Assembly: GCA_963790585.1 (NCBI GenBank) | Contig: CAWBOY010000003.1 | Span: 310,001 to 374,000, forward strand | DNA: 64,000 nucleotides | Source of the DNA: CAWBOY01 sp963790585 | GTDB lineage: Bacteria; Planctomycetota; Planctomycetia; Gemmatales; Gemmataceae | Direction: 5' to 3' | Shown here: positions 17,026 through 26,779 of the stretch, one piece after another | Numbering within the stretch: position 1 is the first letter of the stretch | Layout: each line of letters opens with the position of its first letter | Program-made: the position numbers and the translations under genes | Notes under the pieces: model-generated | What the model saw: only the letters and a program-made list of their open reading frames with translations | Databases searched by the model: none | Told to the model about the DNA's origin: nothing

Positions 17026-19503
17026 CTAACGGCTGTTTCCGAACTCATGCGCTAAGTCTGCCATCGTCGTGCGCACATCTTTAAGAGTGCCCACTACCAC
17101 AAAGTTGCGAAAGCGATATTCTCCTGGCGCAATGCCCTTCTCATTGCGGACGCGAAAGACACAGTTCCACTTCACAACGTTCTCATTTTTGAAGTAGAGC
17201 CGGCCGTAGCCAGCCTTCTCAATACCTTTAGAAGGCTGGTCTGGAGAATAGACGCCCATTGCAAATTTTTCGTCTTCGGTGGAAAAAACGACGGGAAAAG
17301 CCTGCTCACCAGGGCCGTCATCCAGCGGAGCTACCGTACCCTTCTTGGGATCGAAACTCCAGAACTTACGAAACTCGGCTGGCATGTAGCCGGTCACCGC
17401 TTCGAACTGGGCAAAAGTATGGTGCTCACCTTTGGGAATGGTGAAGGTCACTTCGTATTCAATGGCATGGGGCATGCTCTTGTAGCCAATCTGCACCTTT
17501 TTGGACACAAGGTGATTGGATAGAATCGCGTCGTTGTAGGCTGTGTTACCAAGAGATTTTTCACCAGGTTTGAGCCAGAAGGCCATCTGGGTCATGGTGC
17601 GTAATTCATTGCCCTTGGCCTGCAAATTCAAGAGCTTGCTTGAGGATTGATTTCCGGTCCCGTCGGCGAGCGAGCCCGCTTCCGTGGGATTGAATAGCTC
17701 CGGGATGAATTTTTTACCACTATCGAGATTCAGAGCCGACTGAAGTTGGCGACCATGATCATGGCTGTCGATAAACTCCTTGCCGCCCCAGGTCAAAGAG
17801 TGGATTGCCCCGGACACACGTGAAGTCGTGGTGATGATAATGTCGGATGAACCAGCTTTTGCACGAATGGTGGAATCGCCCTTGGGCGCGACGGACCGAT
17901 CTGGCGGTAGATCTTTCTTGGCCTGCGCCGTATATTCGTCGAACCGTTTCGACCAGAGCGCGGCCAATTCCCTCACCTTCTCCGGCTTGTCTTTGGCAAG
18001 GTCCTTGGTTTCCGAGCGATCGGAGCTGAAATCGTAAAGTTCCCACGGGCTGTCTTTCCCTGCCGCGACAATCTTCCAGTCTCCGACGCGGAGGGCTCGA
18101 TTACCCTCATGAAGCCACCAAATCGGATCGTGCGTAACGGTGCCGTCTTTTGCAAAGAGAGGAATCAGGCTCTTTCCGGGAGACGGGGGTATCGGCTGGT
18201 CGTCCCACTTTTCGATGGGCTTGCCACCGGCGGCTTCCAGGATTGTGGGAACCAGGTCAACGATATGTCCGGGACTGTGCCGCAATTCACCACGGGCAGG
18301 AATACCTTTCGGCCAATGCACAATCAATGGCGTTGAGATTCCGCCTTCATGGACCCAGGTCTTGTGCCGCCGGAATGGAGTGTTGGCCATGCTCGACCAG
18401 CCCGGCCCAATACTCAGAAATGTGGCACCCGTGCCACATTCGGCATGAGGATCATGGCCATCACCGCGAACCATGATCTCGGCACTCGCGCCATTATCGG
18501 AGAGGAAAAAGATCAACGTATTCTCCAATACCATCATCCCACGCAGCTGAGCGAGGACGCGGCCGATTTCACGGTCCATGCGATCTACCATCGCCGCATG
18601 GATGGCCATCTTGCTTGCCTGGAATCCACGCTGTTCCTCGGTGAGATCATTCCAGGCGAGAGGTCGGTTAAGTTCGTTTGGTCCGAGTTTTTTGATGGCT
18701 TCAGGAAACGGATACGGCGGCCCGAGGTCGCGCTCGATAGGAGACAATAGCGTACCGCCGATCCTCATATCTTTCATTCTCCGCCAGCGTTCCTCGCGCA
18801 AGGCGTCCCACCCGGCAAGATATTTTTCGCGGTAGGGAGCAATGTCCTCGGCAGATGCTTGCAAGGGGAAGTGCGGCGCGGTGAAGGCGAGATATTCCAG
18901 AAACGGCTTGGCGGGATATTTCTCGGCATGTTCTTTCAAACACTTGATGGCGTGGTCCGCGATCGCCGTGGTGGAGTAATAGCCGCTTTTGGCATCGACA
19001 GCGGGAAGAGGTTTGTCGTCCTCCGTATGCTGGTGAGGCGTGAAGTAACGGTCGTGATCGTTGAGGCTATAAGAGTGGTCGAACCCGTTTTGCAACGGTT
19101 TCCCATCGACGTGCCATTTGCCGGAGTGATACGAGTGATAGCCCAGAGGCTTGAGCATTTCCGGAAGGAGCCGCGCCCAGGGCGGCCTCGTTCCCTGGGC
19201 GCCACTCTTGACCCCGGGTACGGTATCGCGGCGAACCTGTTGGGCGTAGTAGCCGGTGAGAATGGCCGCTCGTGAAGGCCAGCAGCGTGCGGTGTTGTAA
19301 AACTGGGTGAAGCGCAGACCGTTTTTCGCGAGGCCGTCGAGGTTTGGCGTCGCAATCTCGCCGCCGTAACATCCGGCATCGGAATAGCCCATATCGTCAG
19401 CGAGGATAATTAGGATATTGGGTTTGGAGGTCGGTTCGACACCGTATACCGTGGCCGGCCCGGCCAGCAACAAGACGCTGACAATCGTGAGTAGTGGTTT
19501 CAT
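17026..19503 (-). CDS. Sulfatase with extra C-terminal domain
   Basis: A type I sulfatase of 825 residues, exported (signal peptide LLTIVSVLLLAGPATVYG). The maturation site CWPSRAAILTG (CxPSR; Cys74 to formylglycine) and the metal ligands in NILIILADDMGYSD are present. Others are FFLSDNGAS and HKTWVHEGGISTPLIVHWP. The first 560 residues are a complete arylsulfatase-like enzyme. About 265 further residues (from SSDIIITTTSRVSGAIHSLTW) form a beta-rich domain I cannot name, with no counterpart in plain arylsulfatases. The start is the ATG at 19503; codons upstream derive from IS sequence. The IS701-like element ends only 25 bp upstream, so the native promoter has been separated from the gene. 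Maturation needs a separate sulfatase-modifying enzyme not encoded here. Confidence 0.9.
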   Translation of the reverse strand: MKPLLTIVSVLLLAGPATVYGVEPTSKPNILIILADDMGYSDAGCYGGEIATPNLDGLAKNGLRFTQFYNTARCWPSRAAILTGYYAQQVRRDTVPGVKSGAQGTRPPWARLLPEMLKPLGYHSYHSGKWHVDGKPLQNGFDHSYSLNDHDRYFTPHQHTEDDKPLPAVDAKSGYYSTTAIADHAIKCLKEHAEKYPAKPFLEYLAFTAPHFPLQASAEDIAPYREKYLAGWDALREERWRRMKDMRIGGTLLSPIERDLGPPYPFPEAIKKLGPNELNRPLAWNDLTEEQRGFQASKMAIHAAMVDRMDREIGRVLAQLRGMMVLENTLIFFLSDNGASAEIMVRGDGHDPHAECGTGATFLSIGPGWSSMANTPFRRHKTWVHEGGISTPLIVHWPKGIPARGELRHSPGHIVDLVPTILEAAGGKPIEKWDDQPIPPSPGKSLIPLFAKDGTVTHDPIWWLHEGNRALRVGDWKIVAAGKDSPWELYDFSSDRSETKDLAKDKPEKVRELAALWSKRFDEYTAQAKKDLPPDRSVAPKGDSTIRAKAGSSDIIITTTSRVSGAIHSLTWGGKEFIDSHDHGRQLQSALNLDSGKKFIPELFNPTEAGSLADGTGNQSSSKLLNLQAKGNELRTMTQMAFWLKPGEKSLGNTAYNDAILSNHLVSKKVQIGYKSMPHAIEYEVTFTIPKGEHHTFAQFEAVTGYMPAEFRKFWSFDPKKGTVAPLDDGPGEQAFPVVFSTEDEKFAMGVYSPDQPSKGIEKAGYGRLYFKNENVVKWNCVFRVRNEKGIAPGEYRFRNFVVVGTLKDVRTTMADLAHEFGNSR

Positions 19504-19528
19504 GGCTGGTCCCCCGCCTTTGGCTAAG

Positions 19529-21140
19529 TTCAAGTTTCGCACATTCCGGCGCGTAAATCTAGCGCTGGGGCCGGTGATTTTTGACGGTCCGTCGAGTCAC
19601 ATGTGCCGGGATTGGTTGAAAAAAGACGGCGAGCAGCTCGTCTCATCCGACTCGGCTGAGAAGCTCGGTAATCTGGGTGAGCCAGGTTTTTAGGCGACAC
19701 GGTTTTGGAAGCAGTGTGTCGGTTTTCTCTTGGCAACTGACACGGCGTAGGGTGGTCAAAAGATCAGCAAACGAAGGCTCCTGTTTGCCTCGATACCAGG
19801 GACGGTACGGAAACTGGAGGAAGCGGTAACCAACCTGGTGGAACCAGACGACAACCAGGCTATACAGCAGCAGAGCCATCGGTGCGGTCCGCTGGACGGC
19901 CAGGGGCAAGCGGTTGGCAGGGTCTTCCAGCCCCAAAAATTGTTTGCAATTCTCGAAGGTGCATTCGATGGCCCACCGGCACGCATAGGTGGAGAGGATG
20001 TGGCGGGCATCCCAGTCAAGGTTGGTGCAGTAAAACATTTGATCGGGCCTTTTACCTTGAAGATCACGTGTCAAGACGATGGTCAAAAGACGCTGGCCAC
20101 CAGCCTTGTAGTACAAGGCTTGCTGGGTTTTGACCTGTAGGACAGCATGGAGTCCGAACTGATCGAAGTGGAGTTCCGTCCAGGGCTGCGTGGCATCGTC
20201 GGCCCATTGGGCCATGCTCGGCAAACGTGTACCCTTCTTTCGAGGAGCCCCTTTGCCTTTTGTCGTACGTGGCTGTGGGAGAGCATAGAGGGCGCCTTTG
20301 GGATGGACGTGGCTGATCAAGTGAACGTTGGCCGGGAGGTAGGACAGAACGCTCCTGCCGCCATAGGCACTGTCGCCTGTAACGACGATTTCGTCTTGAG
20401 GAAACCAGGTAGAGACCAAGGAAATCAACTCGACGGCCAGTTCGGGCCGGGTGCGATGGTTGGGGTCGGCCTTGGTCTTGGCGGCTTTGGCTTTGCTCTT
20501 TTTTCCCTTGGTGAGACCTTGGCGATTGCGATACAACCTCATGGTGATTGGTAAGGCAAAGACTTTGGTGGGTGCCCAGAAGGGGTGGGCGATGACGAGG
20601 CAGAGGACGACCCAATCGTGTCCCCAACTAACAAGAGGTTTGGCGCGGCTGGAGATGAGGGGATCGTAGTGCATGCCGGCGCCGTAAACAGTGAGGCCAC
20701 GTTTACGACACAAGGTATCATCGACGGCCCACGACAAGGAAGCGCCCAGGGCGAACACGCGTGCCACTAATTTGGCCAGGTGCAAAGACAAGACATCCCT
20801 ATCCCAGGCGGCATGACTGAAAAAGCGATGGAAGCGGCACCAGTGTCCGTTGTCGAGGTTGCCTCCCGTGAAGATGACGTCGGTGACGTAGCGGCGGCGT
20901 GGAGAGAGAACCCAGCCGGAGATGATCTCGACGAAGGTCTGAAAGGTTGGGGCGGTGAAAACGGCAACGAAATGCTGTAGCAGAGCAACGAAAGAGGCGG
21001 TAACTTCCATAGATCGGCTTCCTTGCCACGGGGCGACCTGGAATAGTAGATGATCCCAAGTTACCAAACCGAGCCGGGAAGCCGAACTTTTTTCTCCCGC
21101 GAGATGCTGCCAACAGACCCTAAAATGTGCGAAACTTGAA
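19529..21140 (-). mobile_element. IS701-like insertion sequence, copy 1
   Basis: A 1612-bp element with terminal inverted repeats TTCAAGTTTCGCACATT and complement. The flanks are CTAAG on the left and CTTAG on the right, compatible with the YTAR target preference reported for IS701 but not an exact duplication. It is one base longer than the other copies, from an extra G just after the transposase stop codon. It abuts the palindromic element at 21144 on one side and the sulfatase start on the other. Confidence 0.8.
19643..21010 (-). CDS. IS701-like transposase (DDE_5 type), copy 1
   Basis: 455 residues from the ATG giving MEVTASFVALLQHF, chosen because AAGGAAG lies at good spacing upstream; the 19 codons further upstream lie in the untranslated end. 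DDE candidates are the Asp pair in LSWAVDDTLCRKRG, Asp in VVTGDSAYGG and Glu in CRWAIECTFENCKQFLG. A lysine-rich insertion (KGKKSKAKAAKTKAD) lies in the middle. The frame is intact. By eye, the protein is the same as the copy at 61021 but differs at several sites from the 59405 copy. Family placement is by recall of IS701/DDE_5 motifs; IS4-like is the alternative. Confidence 0.78.
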   Translation of the reverse strand: MEVTASFVALLQHFVAVFTAPTFQTFVEIISGWVLSPRRRYVTDVIFTGGNLDNGHWCRFHRFFSHAAWDRDVLSLHLAKLVARVFALGASLSWAVDDTLCRKRGLTVYGAGMHYDPLISSRAKPLVSWGHDWVVLCLVIAHPFWAPTKVFALPITMRLYRNRQGLTKGKKSKAKAAKTKADPNHRTRPELAVELISLVSTWFPQDEIVVTGDSAYGGRSVLSYLPANVHLISHVHPKGALYALPQPRTTKGKGAPRKKGTRLPSMAQWADDATQPWTELHFDQFGLHAVLQVKTQQALYYKAGGQRLLTIVLTRDLQGKRPDQMFYCTNLDWDARHILSTYACRWAIECTFENCKQFLGLEDPANRLPLAVQRTAPMALLLYSLVVVWFHQVGYRFLQFPYRPWYRGKQEPSFADLLTTLRRVSCQEKTDTLLPKPCRLKTWLTQITELLSRVG

Positions 21141-21739
21141 CTTAGAGCCTATCCGAAAAATATCCGAAAAAGGGGTCGGGTACCATTGCCGGAACGGCCC
21201 GAAGGGTGCTTCGCACAATGGTACCTGACCCCTTTGTGCGCCGTGCCAAGGCGTGACTTTTCAGTGGGTGCGAATCCCACCCGGCAACTGGTCGTTCCAG
21301 CCGGTAGCAATCGGAGCGGCAGTGGAGGTAACGAAACTGTCGAAGCCTTCGATGGAAAGGGTCGTTTGAGCGACTCCGCGAGCAGGCAGGCCGTAACGTG
21401 AGTGAACGCTGAGCAGGCCTCGAAACGGGTAATGTGGTAGCCGACCCAGCAAAGGGATGGGGAAGGCCGCAGACGCGAGGATACAGGGGGAACGACTTTA
21501 GCCCCACCCGCGTTGCCACCGGGGTAATGGCGACGGCATGTCGGCATAGGAAAGTTAACGCAACACGGGAAACCCCCTGCGGTGGCAGCAGTGCCAACCG
21601 GACGCCCGCGAGGGACAGGCCGGGCCGCTTGGGGTGGCGGAGAGGCTCGTAGTACCGCTGAAGCCGGGTAACGCCGGTGGAGGGAAGGGGCCTTGGTTCA
21701 AGGACAGCGTCCGAAGGAAAGAGAGCCAGGAGATTGGTG

Positions 21740-23056
21740 ATGAGCCTAACACCTCCCGATACGGTTCGGAAACTCCAGGAGACGTTGCATGCCAAAGCGA
21801 AGAGAGCACCCACCTATCGGTTCTATGCGTTGTACGACAAGGTGTACCGGGCCGATGTGCTGGGCCATGCGTACCTGTGCTGTGCCGCTAACGACGGCGC
21901 GGCGGGGGTGGATGGCCAGACGTTCACGGACATCGAGGAGTACGGGCTGGACCGTTGGCTGGGTGAACTGACGGAAGAACTCCGAAACAAAGCGTATCGC
22001 CCGCAAGCAGTCCGACGGGTGTACATACCGAAGTCGGATGGCAAACAGCGACCGTTGGGCATTCCAACGATCCGCGACCGCGTCGTGCAGATGGCTGTGT
22101 TGCTCGTCTTGGAGCCGATCTTCGAGGCGGACTTGCAGCCGGAACAATTTGCTTATCGGCAAGGCCGAAGCGCTCTGGACGCGATCGAGCAAGTCCAGAC
22201 GTTGCTAGACAACGGGCATACGGAGATTGTCGATGCGGACTTGAGTGGGTACTTCGATAGCATCCCCCACGCCGAGTTAATGGCATCGGTGAGCCGACGG
22301 CTTAGTGACGGGCTACTACTGGCCCTGATCAAAAGCTGGTTGGAGGCACCGGTGGAAGACCTTGGAGATCGTGGGGACAAGCGTCGAACGACTCGCAACA
22401 AGGACGAGGGTCGCGGCACCCCGCAAGGGGGCGTGCTCTCGCCGCTGCTGGCGAATCTCTACATGCGTCGCTTCGTGCTGGGCTGGAAGACAAACGGGCA
22501 TGCCAATCGTCTTGAGGCGCGTATCGTCAATTATGCGGACGACTTTGTGATCTGCTGCCGTGGTACGGCTCTTGAAGCCGAGGCGGTGATGCGGCGCATG
22601 ATGTCGAAGCTGCGGTTGACGGTGAACGAGACGAAGACCCGGGTTTGCCGCTTGCCGGACGAGACGTTTTCGTTTTTGGGTTACACGTTCGGTCGGAACT
22701 GGTCGCCGAAGACGGGGCGTAGCTACATCGGTCCCCGTCCGGCCGTCAAGAAGATCCACGGGATCTGTGAGGTGATCCGCGATCAGACCAGCCGAACGTG
22801 GCAGTGGTTGTCTTGCCGGGCGTTAATAACTCGCGTCAACAGCCGACTGGTGGGCTGGGCGAACTATTTTTGTCTCGGTAACACGGCCCCGGCCATGAAG
22901 CAGGTGATGGCGCACACCTGTCAACGGCTCCGTCAGTGGCTGGGTCGGAAGCACCGCGTGCAGGGTACGGCCCGACAGTGTTATTCGGATCGTTACCTGC
23001 GTGAGGACCTGGGATTAGTGTGGCTTCCAGGGCGACCGCGACCTCGCGTCTTGTGA
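21740..23056 (+). CDS. ltrA: Group II intron reverse transcriptase/maturase, copy 2
   Basis: 438 residues, with the same domains and start signal as copy 1 (YADDFVICC active site, X domain, no endonuclease domain). The only protein difference I see is QVQTLLDNG in place of QVQLLLDNG, between the first RT blocks. The gene is complete and probably functional. Confidence 0.92.
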   Translation: MSLTPPDTVRKLQETLHAKAKRAPTYRFYALYDKVYRADVLGHAYLCCAANDGAAGVDGQTFTDIEEYGLDRWLGELTEELRNKAYRPQAVRRVYIPKSDGKQRPLGIPTIRDRVVQMAVLLVLEPIFEADLQPEQFAYRQGRSALDAIEQVQTLLDNGHTEIVDADLSGYFDSIPHAELMASVSRRLSDGLLLALIKSWLEAPVEDLGDRGDKRRTTRNKDEGRGTPQGGVLSPLLANLYMRRFVLGWKTNGHANRLEARIVNYADDFVICCRGTALEAEAVMRRMMSKLRLTVNETKTRVCRLPDETFSFLGYTFGRNWSPKTGRSYIGPRPAVKKIHGICEVIRDQTSRTWQWLSCRALITRVNSRLVGWANYFCLGNTAPAMKQVMAHTCQRLRQWLGRKHRVQGTARQCYSDRYLREDLGLVWLPGRPRPRVL

Positions 23057-23082
23057 GCGAACGCATGAGTTACCTTGTCCGA

Positions 23083-23115
23083 GAGCCGGATGCCTTAATA
23101 GGGCCCGTCCGGTTC
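23083..23115 (+). ncRNA. Group II intron domain V, copy 2
   Basis: Same sequence and same distance (27 bp) after the maturase stop as in copy 1. Confidence 0.82.
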
Positions 23116-23343
23116 GACGAGCGGGAAGTGGAAACGGGGCATGGCCGGGAGATTGAGGCACCGGCCAACGAAAGGGCCGGATACCGCTGGACTCGACCTA
23201 AACCACCGCGCCACTTCTCGACTCTACTTCGGATAGGCTCTAATGCTACCGGGTGGGCTCGCGGCAAAACGCGCTTTTGCGTGACGACGCGTTTGGCGAT
23301 CTGCCTTGGCACCTACCGTTTAGTGTCGGATGCATTCCAAATA

Positions 23344-25200
23344 CTAATCATTCTGACTTTGCGAATCCAATTCACGGAGGCACCAAGCCAGCAATCGTTG
23401 CTCCTTTTCGTCGTTTGACTTCTTCAGCGCTTGTGCGACCTCCATTTTAGCCGCGGCGGCTTTGGGACCCATCAGTCCGATGGCCACGGCGGCGCGCTCG
23501 CGACACAATAAGTTCCTTGTCGGTCAAACCAGGGGTCAGGACGGCGAGAGATTCGTTTGGAAAGCGTGCCAGGAGCCGGTAGCCCCAGTTGGGGACGTTA
23601 CCTGCCTTGCCGGCCATGATTTTCTTGGACAGGAACTGCGCTGCCGGCTTGATATGATCGCCGAGTTCACGGACGTACGACTCCATGACGTATTGCACGA
23701 CATCGGAGTCAGCCATTAGACCAGTGCCCTGTATCTCGTTACTCGGATCGATGGCCCAGGTTGTGGTCTGCCGAAGAAATGGGTTGCGGAGGCGCGACTG
23801 GCGCATGGCCGGGATGGCATCCTTGGCGACGGGGCCAAGCAACGCAAGGTAAATCATGATGTTGTAGCTATCGACGTCGGAGGCTCGCGGCATCTCGGCG
23901 ATCATGAACTTGACCGCCGGCGCCGCATCGGGACCGCCAATCTGTGACATGCCACGAATGGCAGCCCAGCGCACGCCGGCTGCATCGGAGGAAAGCAGTT
24001 TCGCCAGCGATTTCAGAGCAGGTTGTGCGCTCGGCCCCATCCGACCCAAGGCATCCGCCGCGTCGATGGCGGTTTCCGGATTATCCAAAAGCCCGATCAC
24101 TGGCGTGATCGCTTCCGCTGCCGCGGGGCCAAGCGTTGCTATCGCCTGCAGTGCCGTGCGCTGAACAATCACGTCAGGATCTTTCAGCAGCCGCGCCAGG
24201 TGAACCGTGAGCGGAGCAGCTTTCGGGCCCGCGAATCCCACGGCACGTGCCGCCTGCCGCCGAATGACGACGTCTTCGCTGGTGATGCCCTTGGCGAGGA
24301 CCTCTCGGGGCTTTTGGCTTGCACCCTCGACATCTTTGGTTTTACGTTTGATCCGCAAAAGCGCGGACGCCGCCGCGAGGCGGACGCGGGGTGTCGCATC
24401 ATCCAGGAGCATGGTCAGATCGTCGGCGGCCTCGGCGGCCTCCGCGCCGAGAAAGCTGAGATCCATGGCACTATCGGCTCGGGTGATGCCGTCCTCCGAT
24501 TTCAACTGGCTCCGCAATTGTGGTAGCTCTTCCGGCCCTACACGTCCCAATCCGATAACCAACGCCGGGTTGGATCCAACACCCATCGCATTCTCGGGCA
24601 TATTCTTGCTGGCGCGGACGCGTTGTACTCTTACCAAGCCAGGCAAACTGGCGCGATTCAGCGCCAAATCAAAGCTAGCCCCCTCGCGATCGACGCCGTG
24701 TGGCAGCGTTGTAATGGTGGCTGTTTTGCCGGCGAGAATCAGAGGAATCGCGTTGGCCAGGCGCGAGAGCGTGCCGTAGTAGGCGAGAGGCAAATCCGGT
24801 CGCGGGTGCCGATGCGCCACCAGCCATCTTCGCTACTCTGCACTTGATACCAAGCTTCGCCAATACAGACGACCGCTATCCTGGCAGTGACAAACAGCAC
24901 GCATCTGCGCCCCGGTTCGGCCCATTCGAGTATGGCGCGATCCACGGAAGCTTCGTTGGCACGTATCAGCTGCTGTTTGATAGGATCGTCCGCCGTGGAT
25001 CCTTTGAGATCCTTAACTTTTTTGAGGATAACAGCCCCTTTTTCGGGGCTGAAGCGCACAACCTCGGCAAGCGTGATCGTTTGGGACTCGCGGATGACCC
25101 GCGACAATGTCGGCCCCAGGTCGATATACGCCAAGACCGGCCCTGTAACTAGCAAACAACAAATGCCAATCGTGAGAACGGTGAACTTCCGGGGGATCAT
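23344..25200 (-). CDS. Secreted HEAT-repeat protein (two frameshifts)
   Basis: Begins with a signal peptide (KFTVLTIGICCLLVTGPVLA). An N-terminal domain of about 130 residues is followed by HEAT/PBS-type repeats such as DAATPRVRLAAASALLRI, DVVIRRQAARAVGFAGPKA and DAAGVRWAAIRGMSQIG. Two shifts break the frame. Near 24795-24805 the sense passes from WWRIGTRD to RPDLPLAYYGTLSRL. Near 23505-23512 one extra T changes LIVRERAAVAIGLMGPKAA; the corrected frame then runs to LLAWCLRELDSQSQND and a TAG at 23344. Uncorrected reading would stop about 100 bp early. HEAT solenoids usually bind proteins. Partner unknown; planctomycetes carry many such secreted proteins. Confidence 0.8.
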
Positions 25201-25257
25201 GAATCGAATTCCAATGAGATTTTGAATGGATGGTCGGTTTTTTCAACTCGGAAGTTT

Positions 25258-25392
25258 CCCATAACGTTGTGGCGGCACTTTTCCAACGTGGCGGAAGAGA
25301 CAAGTGCCGGAGGCGGGCGCGTCGAGGACGAGCAAACCCAAAAAAGCACGACGAAACGGCACGTTGGAAACGTGCCGCCACAACGTTATGGG
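25258..25392. repeat. Palindromic GTGGCGGCACGTTTCC element, copy 2
   Basis: Arms around CCCATAACGTTGTGGCGGCA (left) and its complement at 25358-25392 (right), with about three mismatches. The centre differs from copy 1 at 6786. It lies in the 200-bp gap between two minus-strand genes. Confidence 0.82.
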
Positions 25393-25400
25393 GCAGCCTT

Positions 25401-26150
25401 TCATTCCAGATAACCAAGGCTGAGCAAGATTGCTTCTTGCGTCGGCGTGATTAGTAAGCTCAGGCTCTTGTAGGCTGCCTCCAGCTCTTCACGGGCTTTT
25501 TGACGGGCCTTCTTTAATGCCGTGATTTTTTCGTCGACGGCTGCTTTCGTATGATTGGGATCATCAAGTTCGTTCTTTAGGTCGGTTCGTGCCTGGGCGA
25601 TGGCGTTCCATGCGGTGGTTTGTTGAGGGTCAAAGGTGAGTATCTGCCGGGCGGCGATGACCTTTTGAAGTTTAGGCCCGATCACTTTCCATTCTTCCTC
25701 AGTCGCGTTGATCTGTTTTTTTACTTCATCGATCCGGACTCCCGGGATTCCCCCAAAGCCCCCAAATCCACCAGGACCGCCACCGAAACCGCCGGGCCCG
25801 CCGCCAAATCCACCAGGACCACCACCGAAGCCTCCACCTCCAGGGCCGCCGCCGAAGCCACCAGGACCACCGCCGAAGCCACCAAAGCCGTCAAAGGGGT
25901 TTCGGCGCATATCCCGCAAGGATTTCGTCTGCTCCGAGGTAAGGATCTTTGCCAGCTTGGCATCGACTTCCTTTTGCAGGTCCTCGATCTGTTTTTTCTG
26001 TTCCGGTGTTAGTCTTAGAATTTCCTGAGCGCCAGGCGTCATCACTTGCCCCGGCTGGGCGATGCTACCTGGCACCGGTGGTTGCCCGAGAGCCACACAA
26101 GGCAGCAGAAGCGATAGCGAACCTAATTTCAGAAGATCGCGCCACAACAT
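25401..26150 (-). CDS. Secreted glycine-rich protein with LTxxQ-like helices
   Basis: 249 residues from the ATG giving MLWRDLLKLGSLSLLLPCVALGQ, a signal peptide with AAAGG upstream; an upstream ATG would add 13 residues. Residues about 45-85 (ILRLTPEQKKQIEDLQKEVD, then KILTSEQTKSLRDM) resemble the LTxxQ helices of Spy/CpxP-like periplasmic chaperones and heavy-metal sensors. A central low-complexity block of about 45 residues is built from FGGGPGG units; a helical C-terminal part repeats the LTP-type motif (LITPTQEAILLSLGYLE). Probably periplasmic. Function inferred only from the helix motif. The glycine block in the DNA (about 25745-25900) is a likely slippage site. Confidence 0.72.
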   Translation of the reverse strand: MLWRDLLKLGSLSLLLPCVALGQPPVPGSIAQPGQVMTPGAQEILRLTPEQKKQIEDLQKEVDAKLAKILTSEQTKSLRDMRRNPFDGFGGFGGGPGGFGGGPGGGGFGGGPGGFGGGPGGFGGGPGGFGGFGGIPGVRIDEVKKQINATEEEWKVIGPKLQKVIAARQILTFDPQQTTAWNAIAQARTDLKNELDDPNHTKAAVDEKITALKKARQKAREELEAAYKSLSLLITPTQEAILLSLGYLE

Positions 26151-26189
26151 ATGTCTACCTTTCAATGCGTTCGTGTGTTTCCACATCAT

Positions 26190-26779
26190 TCCTTCATATT
26201 ATGTCGCAGCCACACGGTTGTCACCGCCGCGCGACGAGTAGGGTTCGTAAGATAATTTTCGTATTTCGACCCGCTTCTACGCGCCTGTGCGGGGTTCTGT
26301 ACTGCCGAACAAGGATGCACACTGGATTCCCCCGATCCAAATGAGGCGAACGGCCGACCATACGGCGATGCGTCGAATCAGTTTGCGGCTCCATGTTCCC
26401 ACCTTTTCGTTCGTTCTCTCTCGCCAGCGCCAAAGTCACATGATAAGATGTTGATAGGTTCGGCTTTCCATTGAACGCCTCCTCGTTCTCACTCTGCCTG
26501 AAACCTACCCCTCGTGATTTGTTCCGCATCGTCGGCGGTGTATCACGTTCGATTGCGACTTGTTAAATAGGACTTTTTCTGCTCTCCCTGCGCAGCGTCC
26601 AAGACGGATACGGGTGCCACGAGCATTCGGAAATAATGCCATGGGCTGGCTCGAAGATGCTGACTCGAAGCGTAAGCATTGGCTTTGCTTACACTTATGG
26701 TTAGTGGAGCGCGAGGCCTCCCTTGTTCTTTCCGAACGCTATCAGAGGTTTTGAATCGCTCGGCGAGGAGAGTTCCTGC
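26190..26779. other. Non-coding stretch
   Basis: About 590 bases between the divergent starts of the glycine-rich and FG-GAP genes. Short frames here have no ribosome site or family resemblance. Near 26660-26700 there is a weak inverted pair (GCGTAAGCATTGGCTTTGCT). It presumably holds both promoters; I cannot name a -35/-10 pair with confidence. Confidence 0.4.

Larger units (their letters stand above)
21236..23227 (+). mobile_element. Group II intron (class C-like), copy 2
   Basis: 1992 bp with the same GTGCG start and CTCTAC end as copy 1, inserted at the same position of the palindromic hairpin (after CCCCTTT). It differs from copy 1 near 22192-22201, changing one maturase residue (Leu to Thr). 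Such close identity with intact reading frames indicates recent movement or gene conversion. Confidence 0.85.
21144..23241. mobile_element. Palindromic element carrying a group II intron (nest 2)
   Basis: Ends AGAGCCTATCCG and CGGATAGGCTCT. The left end has a duplicated ATCCGAAAAA segment. Apart from the intron, what remains is the same hairpin as in nest 1; the stem carries one G.T pair (GGTCGGGTACC against GGTACCTGACC). TA dinucleotides flank both ends. The IS701-like element ends 3 bases to the left. Confidence 0.75.

Noticed and set aside
21141..21145. Exact target duplication for IS701-like copy 1
   Set aside because: Left flank CTAAG and right flank CTTAG differ in the middle base, so a true duplication cannot be claimed.
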